Made by a program: the position numbers and the translations under genes
Notes under the pieces: generated by a model
Seen by the model: only the letters and a program-made list of their open reading frames with translations
What the model was told of the DNA's origin: nothing
Databases searched by the model: none
Shown here: one piece after another, positions 6,834-13,734 of the stretch
Layout of the letters: every line of letters starts with the position of its first letter
Position numbering within the stretch: the first letter of the stretch is position 1
Assembly: GCA_026770585.1 (NCBI GenBank)
Contig: MU646626.1
Span: 212,771-227,499 of the forward strand
DNA from: Baffinella frigidus
Lineage: Eukaryota > Cryptophyceae > Cryptomonadales > Baffinellaceae
Reading direction: 5' to 3'
Length of the DNA stretch: 14,729 nucleotides

Positions 6834-7055
6834 TATCCCTTGAGTGGCGAGTAGGCGCATACGCCTTACCCTAGAGGGGTGCCTCGCTCATAAGAAACAT
6901 CCACCCCATAGGACCACCGTAGGGCCATAGGCATGGTCCTACTGTAGGGTCCTAGGAGGTGGCAGTTTCTTATGAGCGAGGTACCCCTGTAGGCCCCATG
7001 ACCTGCCGAGGACCTCTTGGCGGTCAATTTTGACCGCCTCGCCACTTGAGGGATA
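6834..7055. mobile_element. Element D1, interrupted by C4
   Basis: The ends TATCCCTTGAGTGGCGAG and CTCGCCACTTGAGGGATA are perfect inverted repeats. Next to the right end is the hairpin GGCGGTCA/TGACCGCC. C4 is inserted at an internal TA; without it, D1 has the length and order of D3 and D4. Confidence 0.75.
6874..6989. mobile_element. MITE C4, inserted in D1
   Basis: GAGGGGTGCCTCGCTCATAA...TTATGAGCGAGGTACCCCTG with TA flanks at 6872-6873 and 6990-6991. It is the innermost level of the nest C3 > I > D1 > C4. Confidence 0.8.
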
Positions 7056-7367
7056 AGAAACCAGAACTTAGGAACACATACCGGATTTGGGCCCCCCGTT
7101 TTTTTGATTTGGTGCCAGACGGTTGACCAAATCTTGCGTTTAGTCAAACCTCTGGTACTTATTCAAGAAAACAGACAACGACCGATGTCGGAGCACCCGT
7201 GTTCTTATGCCCTAACTCGCCCTAGGCAGGTCCTGGGACCCTACAGTAGGGCGTATGAGCCTACTGGTCACTTAAGGGATAGCCCAGATACCCCTGTATG
7301 CCTAGGGTCCTGCGGTGGTCCTAGGGGGGGAGTGCGTTTTCTTAAGAGCGAGGTACCCCTGTAGGGT

Positions 7368-7472
7368 TATCCCTTAAGTGCCCATGCCGCCAATTTTGAC
7401 GGCCAAGAGGTCCTAGGCAGGTCCTAGGGCCCTACGGTAGGGCGTATGAGCCTACTGGTCACTTAAGGGTTA
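7368..7472. mobile_element. Element D3
   Basis: TATCCCTTAAGTGCCC at the left and GGTCACTTAAGGGTTA at the right; internal hairpin GCCGCCA/TGACGGC with one mismatch, then CCTAGGGCCCTACGGTAGGG. It shares its right terminal TA with D4, so the two are head to tail. Confidence 0.75.
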
Positions 7473-7575
7473 TCCCTTAAGTGCCCAGGCCTGCAAATTT
7501 GCAGGCCAAGAGGTCCTAGGTAGGTCCTAGGGCCCTACGGTAGGGCGTATGAGCCTACTGGGCACTTAAGGGATA
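7471..7575. mobile_element. Element D4
   Basis: TATCCCTTAAGTGCCC...GGGCACTTAAGGGATA with perfect ends and an internal perfect palindrome GGCCTGCAAATTTGCAGGCC. The rest is nearly identical to D3, so only the palindrome differs markedly. Confidence 0.8.
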
Positions 7576-7730
7576 TAAAAACCCGAAAGGACCTAAAGAA
7601 CCTAAAGGCGAAGAAGGATACGAACCACGCGTTCTGAACATACGCGCACCTTTTTTTATGATATTGAAAAGGAGATGCGCGCGGCGGTCAACCGAAGTGG
7701 GCAACATCTTGCGATGGTCTAGAGCAGCAA

Positions 7731-7845
7731 AACGTTTTATACAACGTTCTATACAACGTTCTATACAACGTTCTATACAACGTTTTATACAACATCTGTC
7801 AACTTAAGACGTAGATCCTTCATAAGTCGTCTTAAGTTGACAGAT
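7731..7845. repeat. 12-bp tandem array followed by an 18-bp hairpin
   Basis: AACGTT(T/C)TATAC is repeated five times (7731-7790). Immediately after comes the hairpin ATCTGTCAACTTAAGACG (7794-7811)/CGTCTTAAGTTGACAGAT (7828-7845), perfect over 18 bp with a 16-base loop. No gene is adjacent. Confidence 0.9.
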
Positions 7846-8021
7846 ATCAACGAACAGGTTATTCTCCAGACTACCGTTGGCTTTTGCTCCCGGGTCACCG
7901 TCTCGTTCCCCGCCAAGTCTCGCCTCTGGGGTGAAGGGTGAATAAAGAAGAGCGGGGTCGACTTCGATGGGATCAAATCTTAGGGCGAGTGCTTTCTGTG
8001 AACGCCCGGTGCAGAGGAACT

Positions 8022-8180
8022 GTAGGTCCTTTAGGTCCTTTGGGTTCTTCGAACTCCTTTAGGTCCTTGACTGCGTGAGGTTTTAAATGCTCCCAACGTA
8101 GCCCAACGACACGCCTTTCCGTAGAAAAGATCGGCAGAAAAGGCATTTTTGCTTTCGGGTCGCGTTTAGCTCTCAGACAC
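8022..8180. repeat. Dispersed repeat B, copy 1
   Basis: CCTTTAGGTCCTT...GTTTTAAATGCTCCCAACGTAG...CCAACGACACGCC...GCATTTTTGCTTTCGG...CGCGTTTAGCTCT. Other B copies are at 9066-9262, at about 6703-6782 (reverse orientation) and in part at 9349-9387. B resembles A in plan (CCTTTAGGT end, CTCCCAACATAG, TTTCGGATC) but is a distinct subfamily. Confidence 0.75.
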
Positions 8181-8206
8181 CAAAGATGGAATGGAGGAGA
8201 AAGATC

Positions 8207-8400
8207 CTTCAGGTCCTTTAGGTTCTTCGAGCTCCCAATATAGGCGGACACCGAAACTTGTTTTGTGGAAAGGCCATGCTTCCTTTCGGATCACATCAAC
8301 CTCAAGCCCCCCTGTACAGAGGATCGCGGCAGAAACCGGCTAAAGGGCATCCTCATCGGGCGTTTGAGTTGGACCACACAGGTACAGGCTCGCACACACT
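8207..8400. repeat. Dispersed repeat A, near full-length copy
   Basis: It runs from TCCTTTAGGTTCTTCGAG through CATAGGCGGACACCG, TTTCGGATCACATC, GAGGATCGCGGCAGAAACCG and CATCCTCATCGGGCGTTTGAG to GCTCGCACACAC. Read on the minus strand it would end in CCTAAAGGA units, like the short tandem tails of some SINE/LINE elements. No clear Pol III boxes were seen. Confidence 0.75.
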
Positions 8401-8421
8401 CTCAGGATAAAGCAAGGCCCA

Positions 8422-8525
8422 TATCCCTCAAGTGCCCAGTAGGCTCATACGCCCTACGGTAGGGCCCTAGAACCAGCCTATAGGCGAGTTAGGGTGAATA
8501 TTCACCCTATGGTCACTTAAGGGAT
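8422..8525. mobile_element. Element D5
   Basis: TATCCCTCAAGTGCCC...GGTCACTTAAGGGATA, in the opposite orientation to D3/D4, with the perfect internal palindrome AGGGTGAATATTCACCCT in place of the D4 palindrome. It sits between two A repeats. Confidence 0.75.
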
Positions 8526-8526
8526 A

Positions 8527-8685
8527 TGGTAGGTCCTTTAGGTCCTTTAGGTTCTTCGAGCTCCCAACATAGGCAGACACCAGAAATTGTTCTGTAGAAA
8601 GGCCATGCTTCCTTTCGGATCACATCAAGCCCCTGTGTACAGAGGATCGCGGGAGAAACCGGCTAAATGCTATCCTCAGTCCTTT
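8527..8685. repeat. Dispersed repeat A, copy 3
   Basis: It starts with tandem TCCTTTAGG units and matches 8207-8400 through GAGGATCGCGGGAGAAACCG, then ends near TATCCTCA. The next copy begins about 20 bases later. Confidence 0.8.
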
Positions 8686-8703
8686 CGGATCCTTTATCGC
8701 ATC

Positions 8704-8930
8704 CTGTAGGTCCTTTAGGTTCTTCGAGCTCCCAACATAGGCGGACACCGGAACTGGTTCTGCAGAGAAGCCATGCTTCCTTTCGGATCACATTCAGGCC
8801 CCCCCCGGTGCAGAGGATCGCGGCAGGTGTCCGCCTATGTTGGGAGCTCGAAGAACCTAAAGGACCTAAAGGAAACCGGTTCAAGGGTATCCTCATCGGG
8901 CGTTTGAGTTAGTCCAAAGAGCACACACAC
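8704..8930. repeat. Dispersed repeat A, copy 4, with an inverted A piece inside
   Basis: The body matches 8207-8400, but between GATCGCGGCAG and GAAACCGG lies a ~47-base inverted fragment of the A end (8827-8873: GGTGTCCGCCTATGTTGGGA...CCTAAAGG). It is complementary to the copy's own start at about 8705-8748, so the element can fold back. Confidence 0.75.
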
Positions 8931-9262
8931 CTTTAGGTCCTTTAGGTCCTTTTTAGGTTCTTCGAGCTCCTAACACGAAATAACGAAAAACATAGGCGGA
9001 CACGGGATCCTTTAGGTCCTTTAGGCCCTTTAGGTTCTTCGAGCTCCCAACATAGCTCAACATAGGTCCTTTAGGTTTTAATTTCTCCCAACATAGCCCA
9101 ACGACACGCCCTTCCGTAGAAAGGACTGCAGAGAAAGCATTTTTGCTTTCGGATCGCGTTTAGCTCTCCAGTGCAGAGGCTCGTGAAGAGGGGATAAAGG
9201 GTGGCTCTCTTGGGGTGTTTGAGGAGTCCCAAGTGGGTACACGCTCGCGCACACACCGAACC
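8931..9262. repeat. Cluster of A fragments and repeat B copy 2
   Basis: Truncated A ends lie at about 8931-9004 and 9006-9058, each with tandem CCTTTAGGT units. B copy 2 (9066-9262) is nearly complete and ends in ACACGCTCGCGCACACACC. A short B end recurs at 9349-9387. Confidence 0.7.
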
Positions 9263-9306
9263 CAAGTCAGCCTTGTTCTGAGGCTCATGGTATCCCATGG
9301 TTGAAG

Positions 9307-9314
9307 TATAAAAG
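9307..9314 (+). promoter_or_regulatory. TATA-like box upstream of the ATP-grasp gene
   Basis: TATAAAAG lies 254 bases before the ATG at 9568. A TTTTTTTTCGCAG acceptor-like site near 9428-9440 could end a 5' UTR intron. Both are motif matches only. Confidence 0.3.
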
Positions 9315-9567
9315 CTCCAGCCACAGATACCCCACAAGCTGAGAGGGATCCTTTAGGTCCTTTAGGTTTTAAATGCTCCCAACATACTTATTGACACTTA
9401 TTAATTAACATATGCCAACAGGACACTCTTTTTTTTCGCAGCACAAACCGGATTTTGCCTGTCATCGATCTTTTTGTTGTAAGGCTGGAGGGTGACTGGG
9501 GCTGAGTTCCCGTGAGGCGTGTGAACTTGCGTTCTACCTCTCTCTTCCACGGAGCAGTCCTTCAAGC

Positions 9568-10050
9568 ATGGGGTCCTCGAAAAAAAAGCCTTCTCCGGGT
9601 GGAAAGCTGATGAGGAAGGCGACAGCGCTGGCGAACTTCAGCAAAGGGGCGCTAGGTGGCAATAAAGCACGGTTCGTTGAGCGAGCAGAGAAGCTGCGGG
9701 GAAGAGCTTCGATGGCTCGCGCGGCAGTTGCTCCCCCGGTGGTGCCACCGAAGAGTGCCAAACCAAAATCAACTAAGAAGAAGGCAAAAACAGACAACCT
9801 CGACATGCTCTCTCTGGTCGCCTCCGCAACGCTTGCGCCGAAGAACCAGGGCGAGATCGTGCTGCTGACGCGCGCCGAGCACGTGACGGGCGCGTGGATG
9901 CGCGAGCTCATCAGGGCTCTCGAGTTTCGGGGGCGGCGCGTCGCGCTGGTGCACGTCGACGCGTGCTCTGTCGCCGACTGCTCCGACCCGCCGAAGTGCG
10001 CGGTGGTCGTCAACCGTGTGTCGGATGCCGCCCCGCCGCACGTCGCCAAG
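9568..10050 (+). CDS. ATP-grasp-type protein, exon 1 (pre-ATP-grasp region)
   Basis: ATG at 9568 opens 161 codons up to the donor AAG/GTCCTC; without splicing the frame stops at 10057. Residues 1 to ~78 are a Lys/Arg/Ala/Pro-rich tail, possibly an organelle-targeting or disordered region. From about residue 95 the pattern is IVLLTRAEHVTGAWMRELI, then a strand near VALVHVDA, then AVVVNRVSDAAPP (NRVSD at 149-153). A hydrophobic strand followed by NR(V/L)SD is, from memory, typical of the N-terminal pre-ATP-grasp domain of carboxylate-amine ligase-like proteins. Exons 2 and 3 continue this domain in phase 0. The substrate cannot be deduced. ATP-binding and Mg2+ residues belong to the missing C-terminal half. 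Confidence 0.75.
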
Positions 10051-10330
10051 GTCCTCTAGCGCTGTCTCAGTCTATTTGGACGAAGCGGTTTGGTGAGCCC
10101 GGCTCGTTTTCTCTCCAAAGTTGTCGGATATGTACCGCACACCCAGAACGTCAACTTGAGAATAGTCGGCCAACCCAAAACGGCGCTCCCTCCGCAAACA
10201 ACCCCCCTCCCTCCGCAAACCTCACCCCCGCGGTCCTGCTACACGTGCAGACACAGCCTCAGTGGGGGTGCACACCCACACAGCAGACTACGAAGAGATT
10301 TCGGGAATATCCCATACGTGAATAATAAGG

Positions 10331-10370
10331 GGTTGTTTTCCGATCGTTTCTATTCGATCGGAAAACAACC
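10331..10370. repeat. Perfect 16-bp hairpin
   Basis: GGTTGTTTTCCGATCG (10331-10346) and CGATCGGAAAACAACC (10355-10370) with an 8-base loop, followed by TTTTTATTTT. It looks like a bacterial terminator but lies in a eukaryotic intron among other foldbacks, so I treat it as an inverted-repeat element. Confidence 0.85.
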
Positions 10371-10373
10371 TTT

Positions 10374-10555
10374 TTATTTTCCGATGTCTTTTGCATGTGT
10401 CTTTCTATTATTTTTGTACGGCAAAGCTCCCCGATTTCGGGCGACTCCCCGTACAAATCCCCTAAAAACGGGAAACCCGCCATCAAAAGTCAATCGTTTC
10501 CTTAAGAGACGATTCGGCCGCGGTAAAATCACTTGTAAAAGACATCGGAAAATAA
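10374..10555. mobile_element. Foldback/MITE E
   Basis: TTATTTTCCGATGTCTTTTGCA (10374-10395) is inverted at 10534-10555 with one mismatch. The interior holds smaller inverted pairs (AATCGT/ACGATT near 10491-10514; TTTGTACGG near 10410/CCGTACAAA near 10449). The minus-strand frame across it is not a gene. Confidence 0.7.
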
Positions 10556-10814
10556 TTCTTAGAACCCTACGGTAGGCAATACCGTAGGGACATAGGCTGG
10601 TCCTGGGGATATCCTAACCGATTCTTGTAGGAGGTGGAGTTAGAATCCATCCGGAAAATGCTCGTATGAGCGGCCGACACGGGGTACAGTAAGTGGCACA
10701 ATGCGTAGCATGTGCGGCGCTGACGCTGGTTGTTTGGCAATAAATTATCAATCTCTCTAACCGATTCTTGGTCAGAATCCGACCAAAAATCCCTTCGTAG
10801 CCCGCTGTGTGGAT

Positions 10815-10964
10815 TTATCTCAGAAAACGAGTTCTAAAACTCGTTTTCTCAAGTCAATTCCCCTATAAATTTGTCAACTTATGCGGAGAGTAAAGAATAA
10901 GTTGACGAATTTGTAGGGGGGTTGACTTAAGAAAACGAGTTTTAGAACTCGTTTTCTGAGATAA
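10815..10964. repeat. Long foldback with 68-bp arms
   Basis: The arms at 10815-10882 and 10897-10964 agree at 63 of 68 positions around a 14-base loop. Each arm contains its own palindrome, GAAAACGAGTT...AACTCGTTTTC. In a plus-strand transcript four of the five mismatches would be G-U pairs, so intron 1 RNA could form an almost unbroken hairpin here. Confidence 0.9.
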
Positions 10965-10990
10965 GGATGGCAGCCGTGTTGGTAGTAATA

Positions 10991-11110
10991 GAGGGGTACC
11001 TCGCTCATAAGAAACCGCCGCCCCCCCCTAGGACCACCATAGCGCCCTGGGCGTAGACCTACTGTAGTGTCCTATGGGGGTGGCGATTTCTTGTGAGCGA
11101 GGCACCCCTG
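10991..11110. mobile_element. MITE C, copy in ATP-grasp intron 1
   Basis: GAGGGGTACCTCGCTCATAA...TTGTGAGCGAGGCACCCCTG with TA flanks (10989-10990, 11111-11112). Same family as C1-C4 at 6331-7361. Confidence 0.8.
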
Positions 11111-11362
11111 TAGAGGTCTCTCTCGCGTGCAGTTGACCACGGTCAGGTGATTCGTGGGAATTTCAGATACAAGTCTTATTTTAAATGGTGTACCCGGGTC
11201 TGAAATCCGGAGTAAAAAATCGGACGTAGAAAGGACGAGGAGTTGAGAATAACTTGGGACCGCACACTCATTTAGTACCACGAAATGAAACGTTGCGTTC
11301 TGGAATTCCCAGAAATGACCTGGCGTGGAATATTGCTAAATCCCTTTCTCTCTCGCGTGCAG

Positions 11363-11682
11363 CGGACGGTGGCGCTACTGCGGGACGTGGAGATATGCTG
11401 GATGCCGTGCAGCGCACGGAAGCGTTCAGCCCTGTATGCCTTTTTCGCGCCCTGAAGTGGACCAAATGGTGTTTCGCAGAGGACGATGGCGCTACTGCCA
11501 TGCCTCAACGTCGCCCGCCCCTTCCATAAACGGCGCCCCCCCCCTTCAGAAACGGCTCTAAACATAAAGCCTGGAGGATGGCAGGGCTCTTTTTCTGCAA
11601 CATCCTCTGTCGGAGAAGAACAAACCACTAACCTCGCCCCTGCGGTCCTCCGTGTGCAGCGGACGATGGCGCTGTAGCGGAC
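11363..11682 (+). pseudogene. Three partial copies of the ATP-grasp exon 2 5' end
   Basis: Each copy begins right after an AG acceptor, as exon 2 does. Copy a (11363-11411, after TCTCTCGCGTGCAG) reads RTVALLRDVEIC. Copy b (11480-11511, after GTTTCGCAG) reads RTMALL, then has ~24 bases deleted before rejoining at TGCCTCAACG. Copy c (11660-11682, after CGTGTGCAG) reads RTMAL then TAG. The ~63 bases before copy b and before the true exon (11680-11743) are also duplicated (CTGAAGTGGACCAAATGGTG). They lie in intron 1, upstream of the intact exon. Confidence 0.82.
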
Positions 11683-11743
11683 CGAAACGTTCAGCCCTGT
11701 GTGCCTTTTCGCACCCTGAAGTGGACCAAATGGTGTTTTTCAG

Positions 11744-11830
11744 AGGACGATGGCGCTGCTGCGGGATGCGGAGCTATGCGGCGTCCCGTGCCTCAACGGA
11801 TCCGGCGCATACGCCGTCGGCGCCAACAAG
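11744..11830 (+). CDS. ATP-grasp-type protein, exon 2
   Basis: Acceptor GTTTTTCAG and donor AAG/GTACAA bound 87 bases (29 codons, phase 0 at both ends). It begins RTMALLRDAELCGVPCLNG and ends GAYAVGANK. Following the NRVSDAAPPHVAK of exon 1, this is the expected helix plus G(V/I)P.(V/L)NG strand that precedes the ATP-grasp fold. The in-frame join with exon 1 across a 1.7-kb intron is the main support. Three upstream copies of its 5' end lack the complete frame, so this is the functional one. Confidence 0.78.
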
Positions 11831-12264
11831 GTACAATCCACCTACCCTAACACAGGCTACCGTAACACATACTTACCCTCCTCACATACTCCTTCGGCCG
11901 GCCCCCGATTTCCCCCTGCAAGGAAGTATGCCTGAAGGGTGGACACCATAACGCATACCTACCCTCCACACATACTCAATCAGTCCGGCCCCGACGGGTA
12001 TGTGTTAGGGTAGATCCACTGTAAATCCCCAATCCTAAACGTTGATGGAGGGGGGAGCGCCGTTTGAAACCTAACGCCAAACACTCAACAATAAACACTA
12101 AACCCTCAACCCTACAACCTCAACACTAAACCCTAAACCCTACACCCTCAACACTAAACCCTAAACCCTAAACCAAAACCCAAAAAAACACAAACCACGA
12201 ACCAAAAAGCCCAAACCCCTAAACCCCAACCCCAAAACCCAACACCTAAACATCAAAACGCCAG
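11831..12264. other. ATP-grasp intron 2
   Basis: The first part has repeated TACCCTAACACA / CATACTTACCCTCC / CATACCTACCCTCC motifs, including two ~30-base imperfect copies (about 11865-11895 and 11950-11980). The second part (from about 12075) is a degenerate CCCTAAA tract ending at the acceptor ACGCCAG. Confidence 0.7.
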
Positions 12265-12352
12265 GTCCTACACCACCGGGTGATCGAACGGGCAGGCTAC
12301 ACCGCCCCGCGCTCCGCGTCCATCAACATGGACCTCGGCTCAGCCGCCGCTG
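12265..12352 (+). CDS. ATP-grasp-type protein, exon 3
   Basis: After acceptor CAAAACGCCAG it reads VLHHRVIERAGYTAPRSAS then INMDLGSAAA. Exon 2 ends GAYAVGANK, and the join ...NK-VLHHRVIERAG...PRS matches the usual lead-in to the ATP-grasp domain, where a Lys/His-Arg segment and an AG...P.S motif follow one another. The most likely donor is G/GTGGAA at 12352, phase 1. The 3' half is repeated twice downstream (12517-12566, 12729-12777). No Lys/Gly-rich ATP-binding segment was found to the right within the window, so either the gene continues beyond 14729 or it is truncated. Confidence 0.7.
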
Positions 12353-12960
12353 GTGGAAACCCCAAACCCTAAACACCACACCCTAAACACCAAACCCTGA
12401 ACCCTCAATCCAAACCCTAGCCTCCGCCGCAGAAAAGCCTACTCTTCGCTAGCAACCCTAAATTCTAAACCCTAAACCCTAAACCCTAGACCCTAAACCC
12501 TAAACCACAAACCCCACGATCTATGTCCATCAACATGGATCTCGGCTCAGCCGCCGCTGGAGGAAACCCCACACTCGAAACCCAATCGCTACCCCCGTCG
12601 GGAAATTAGACCATTAACCCTAAATCCTAAACCCTCAACCCTACACCCTAAACCCTAAACCCTAAACCCTAAACCCTAAACCCTAAGTGCCAACTTCTTT
12701 GCCTCTCAAACCCTAAACCCTAAACCCCGCGATCCGCGTCCATCAACATGGACCTCGGCTCAGTCGCCGCAGGAAACCCGACACCCCAAACCCCAAACCC
12801 GAAGCACCAAACCCTAAACCCTAAACCCTAAACCCTAAACCCTAAACCCTAACAGAAGGCCTGCTCTTCTCCAGCAACACAAACCCCGAAACCCGAAACC
12901 CTAAACCTCAAACCCCGAACCCCAACCCCCCAAACCCAACCCCCAAAACCCTAACCCGTG
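12353..12960. repeat. Telomere-like tract with copies of the exon 3 3' end
   Basis: Nearly clean CCCTAAA arrays (for example 12466-12504, 12644-12684, 12806-12850) alternate with two copies of the exon 3 end: TCCATCAACATGGATCTCGG... (12517-12566) and TCCATCAACATGGACCTCGG... (12729-12777). Both lack the GT donor that follows the original (GCTGGAGG and GCAGGAAA instead of GCTGGTGG). A second duplicated piece occurs after AG at about 12428-12452 (KSLLFASN frame) and 12856-12878 (EGLLFSSN frame). The latter would be phase-compatible with exon 3 and may be an edge of the next exon. Confidence 0.8.
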
Positions 12961-12974
12961 GACGGGGGCGGTCG

Positions 12975-13143
12975 GCCCACTCGAGGCTAAAAGTGTGACT
13001 ATTTTAAAAGTTTTAACTTTACAAGTCCTTTACAAGTGGACCGCTGTGTAGTAATTTTCATACAAATAGGGTCCCCCCCGTGACTGGTAGTAAATGCAAC
13101 AACCCCCCATTTAAAATGGTCCCACTTCCAGCCTCGAGTGGGC
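12975..13143. repeat. Foldback element F2
   Basis: GCCCACTCGAGGCT...AAGTG (12975-13009) is inverted at 13109-13143 with about five mismatches over 35. The interior contains TGTGTAGTAATTTTCA, matching the right half of the F core, and a worn direct repeat of it (GGTAGTAAATGC). Confidence 0.65.
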
Positions 13144-13192
13144 GGTGGGGGCAGCGGCGGGACGGGGGAAGGGGAGGCGAGAGAAATTCTAA

Positions 13193-13336
13193 CCTTATCC
13201 GGGGAAACCTATTTTTCTTTAGTTTGATGGCAAGGAAAATTACTACACAATTCGTTCTTATTCGTAATATTCAAGCATTTATGTAGTAATTTTCCTTGCC
13301 ATCAAACTAAAGAAAAATAGGTTTCCCCGGATAAGG
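13193..13336. repeat. Foldback element F3, perfect 55-bp arms
   Basis: CCTTATCCGGGGAAACCTAT... (13193-13247) and its exact reverse complement (13282-13336) are separated by 34 bases. The inner ends are the F core, ATTACTACA/TGTAGTAAT. Perfect identity suggests very recent formation or active arm homogenisation. Confidence 0.92.
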
Positions 13337-13446
13337 ACGGGGGCAGGGGAGACGAGCGAAACCCTAACCCCTGGACCGTGAACAGGGACGGGCGGTGGGG
13401 CGGAGCAGACGCGGCGGTGGGGGCAGCGGCGGGGACGGGGGCACCA

Positions 13447-13622
13447 CACGAGGCTATCCATGCGAACAGAACAAAAGGGCGTTTTAAAAAATTGCGGGAA
13501 AATGATCACGTTCCCCCCGGAAAAACCGGGAGGAAACGTGATCGTTTGCTGACTTTTGGCGTGTTTCCTGGGTAATAATCCAATAATTGACTTACGAATC
13601 TGTTCGCGTGGATAGCCTCGTG
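13447..13622. repeat. Foldback element F5
   Basis: The outer 24-bp arms (CACGAGGCTATCCATGCGAA..., 13447-13470 and 13599-13622) have one mismatch. Inside is a second hairpin, AATGATCACGTT...CCCGG AAAAA CCGGG...AACGTGATCGTT (about 13500-13546). The flanks share the host repeat GGGGAG(A/G)CGAGCGAAACCCTAAC. Confidence 0.8.
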
Positions 13623-13641
13623 CGGCAGGGGAGGCGAGCGA

Positions 13642-13707
13642 AACCCTAACTTTTATTAATACTGAAACCCTAACCTTTATTAATACCGAAACCTTTATTG
13701 ATACCGA
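13642..13707. repeat. 24-bp tandem repeat with telomere-like start
   Basis: AAACCCTAAC(T/C)TTTATTAATAC(T/C)G occurs twice, followed by a shortened third unit AAACCTTTATTGATACCG. Confidence 0.8.
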
Positions 13708-13734
13708 AAAGGTTCAGGGGTTAGCTGAACTGTG

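Larger units (their letters stand above)
6819..7296. mobile_element. Element I, inserted in C3
   Basis: Perfect inverted ends CAGGGGTATCTGGGCTATCC and GGATAGCCCAGATACCCCTG are flanked by TA (6817-6818, 7297-7298). Each end continues into D-type sequence: D1 on the left, a half D (D2, about 7205-7281) on the right. The middle (7056-7204) is unique, with a GTTGACCAAATC stretch and no protein. Confidence 0.75.
6674..7361. mobile_element. MITE C3, split by nested insertions
   Basis: The left end CGAGGTACCTCGCTCATATG and right end TTAAGAGCGAGGTACCCCTG have TA flanks (6672-6673, 7362-7363) but are ~690 bases apart instead of ~120. A piece of repeat B (about 6703-6782) lies after the left end. The C interior is then cut at its central TA by element I (6819-7296). 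Rejoining the outer pieces gives an ordinary C interior in the reverse orientation. Confidence 0.75.
10311..10812. repeat. Element H3, broken by two insertions
   Basis: H pieces appear in order: CCCATACGTGAATAATA (10311-10327), AACCCTACGGTAGG...TCCTAACCGATTCTTG (10563-10626), and GATTCTTGGTC...GACCAAAAATC...CGTAGCCCGCTGTGTGG (10763-10812). The first break holds two foldbacks (10331-10555). The second is a 144-bp stretch (10627-10770) ending in TAACCGATTCTTG, a 13-bp direct repeat of 10614-10626. It lies in intron 1 of the ATP-grasp gene. Confidence 0.65.

Noticed and set aside
6345-7147. Minus-strand frames reading YRGT(W/S)LIRN...PYSR...ALRWSYG...SYERGT
   Set aside because: These are translations of the C-type inverted repeats. 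Both strands give similar peptides, as expected from a palindromic element, and there is no evidence of a protein.
6329-7575. CRISPR-like pattern of repeated palindromes with variable parts
   Set aside because: Repeats are ~100-bp elements with inverted ends and TA flanks, irregularly spaced and nested, with no regular spacers and no cas genes. The genome is eukaryotic.
8663-8912. Frames on both strands reading GPLGSSSSQHRRTP and WELEEPKGP
   Set aside because: They come from repeat A and its inverted fragment; the same peptides recur at every copy and are not a gene.
10331-10380. Rho-independent-terminator-like hairpin plus T-tract
   Set aside because: The surroundings are a eukaryotic intron with many other foldbacks. 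A bacterial terminator would make no sense here.
12806-12850. True telomere end
   Set aside because: The arrays are short, interrupted and flanked on both sides by other sequence, so they are interstitial.
13137-13170. GGGGSGGT-like frame as the glycine-rich ATP-binding loop of the ATP-grasp gene
   Set aside because: It lies in a G-rich repeat present several times (also near 13388-13440), with no flanking conserved residues or fitting splice sites.
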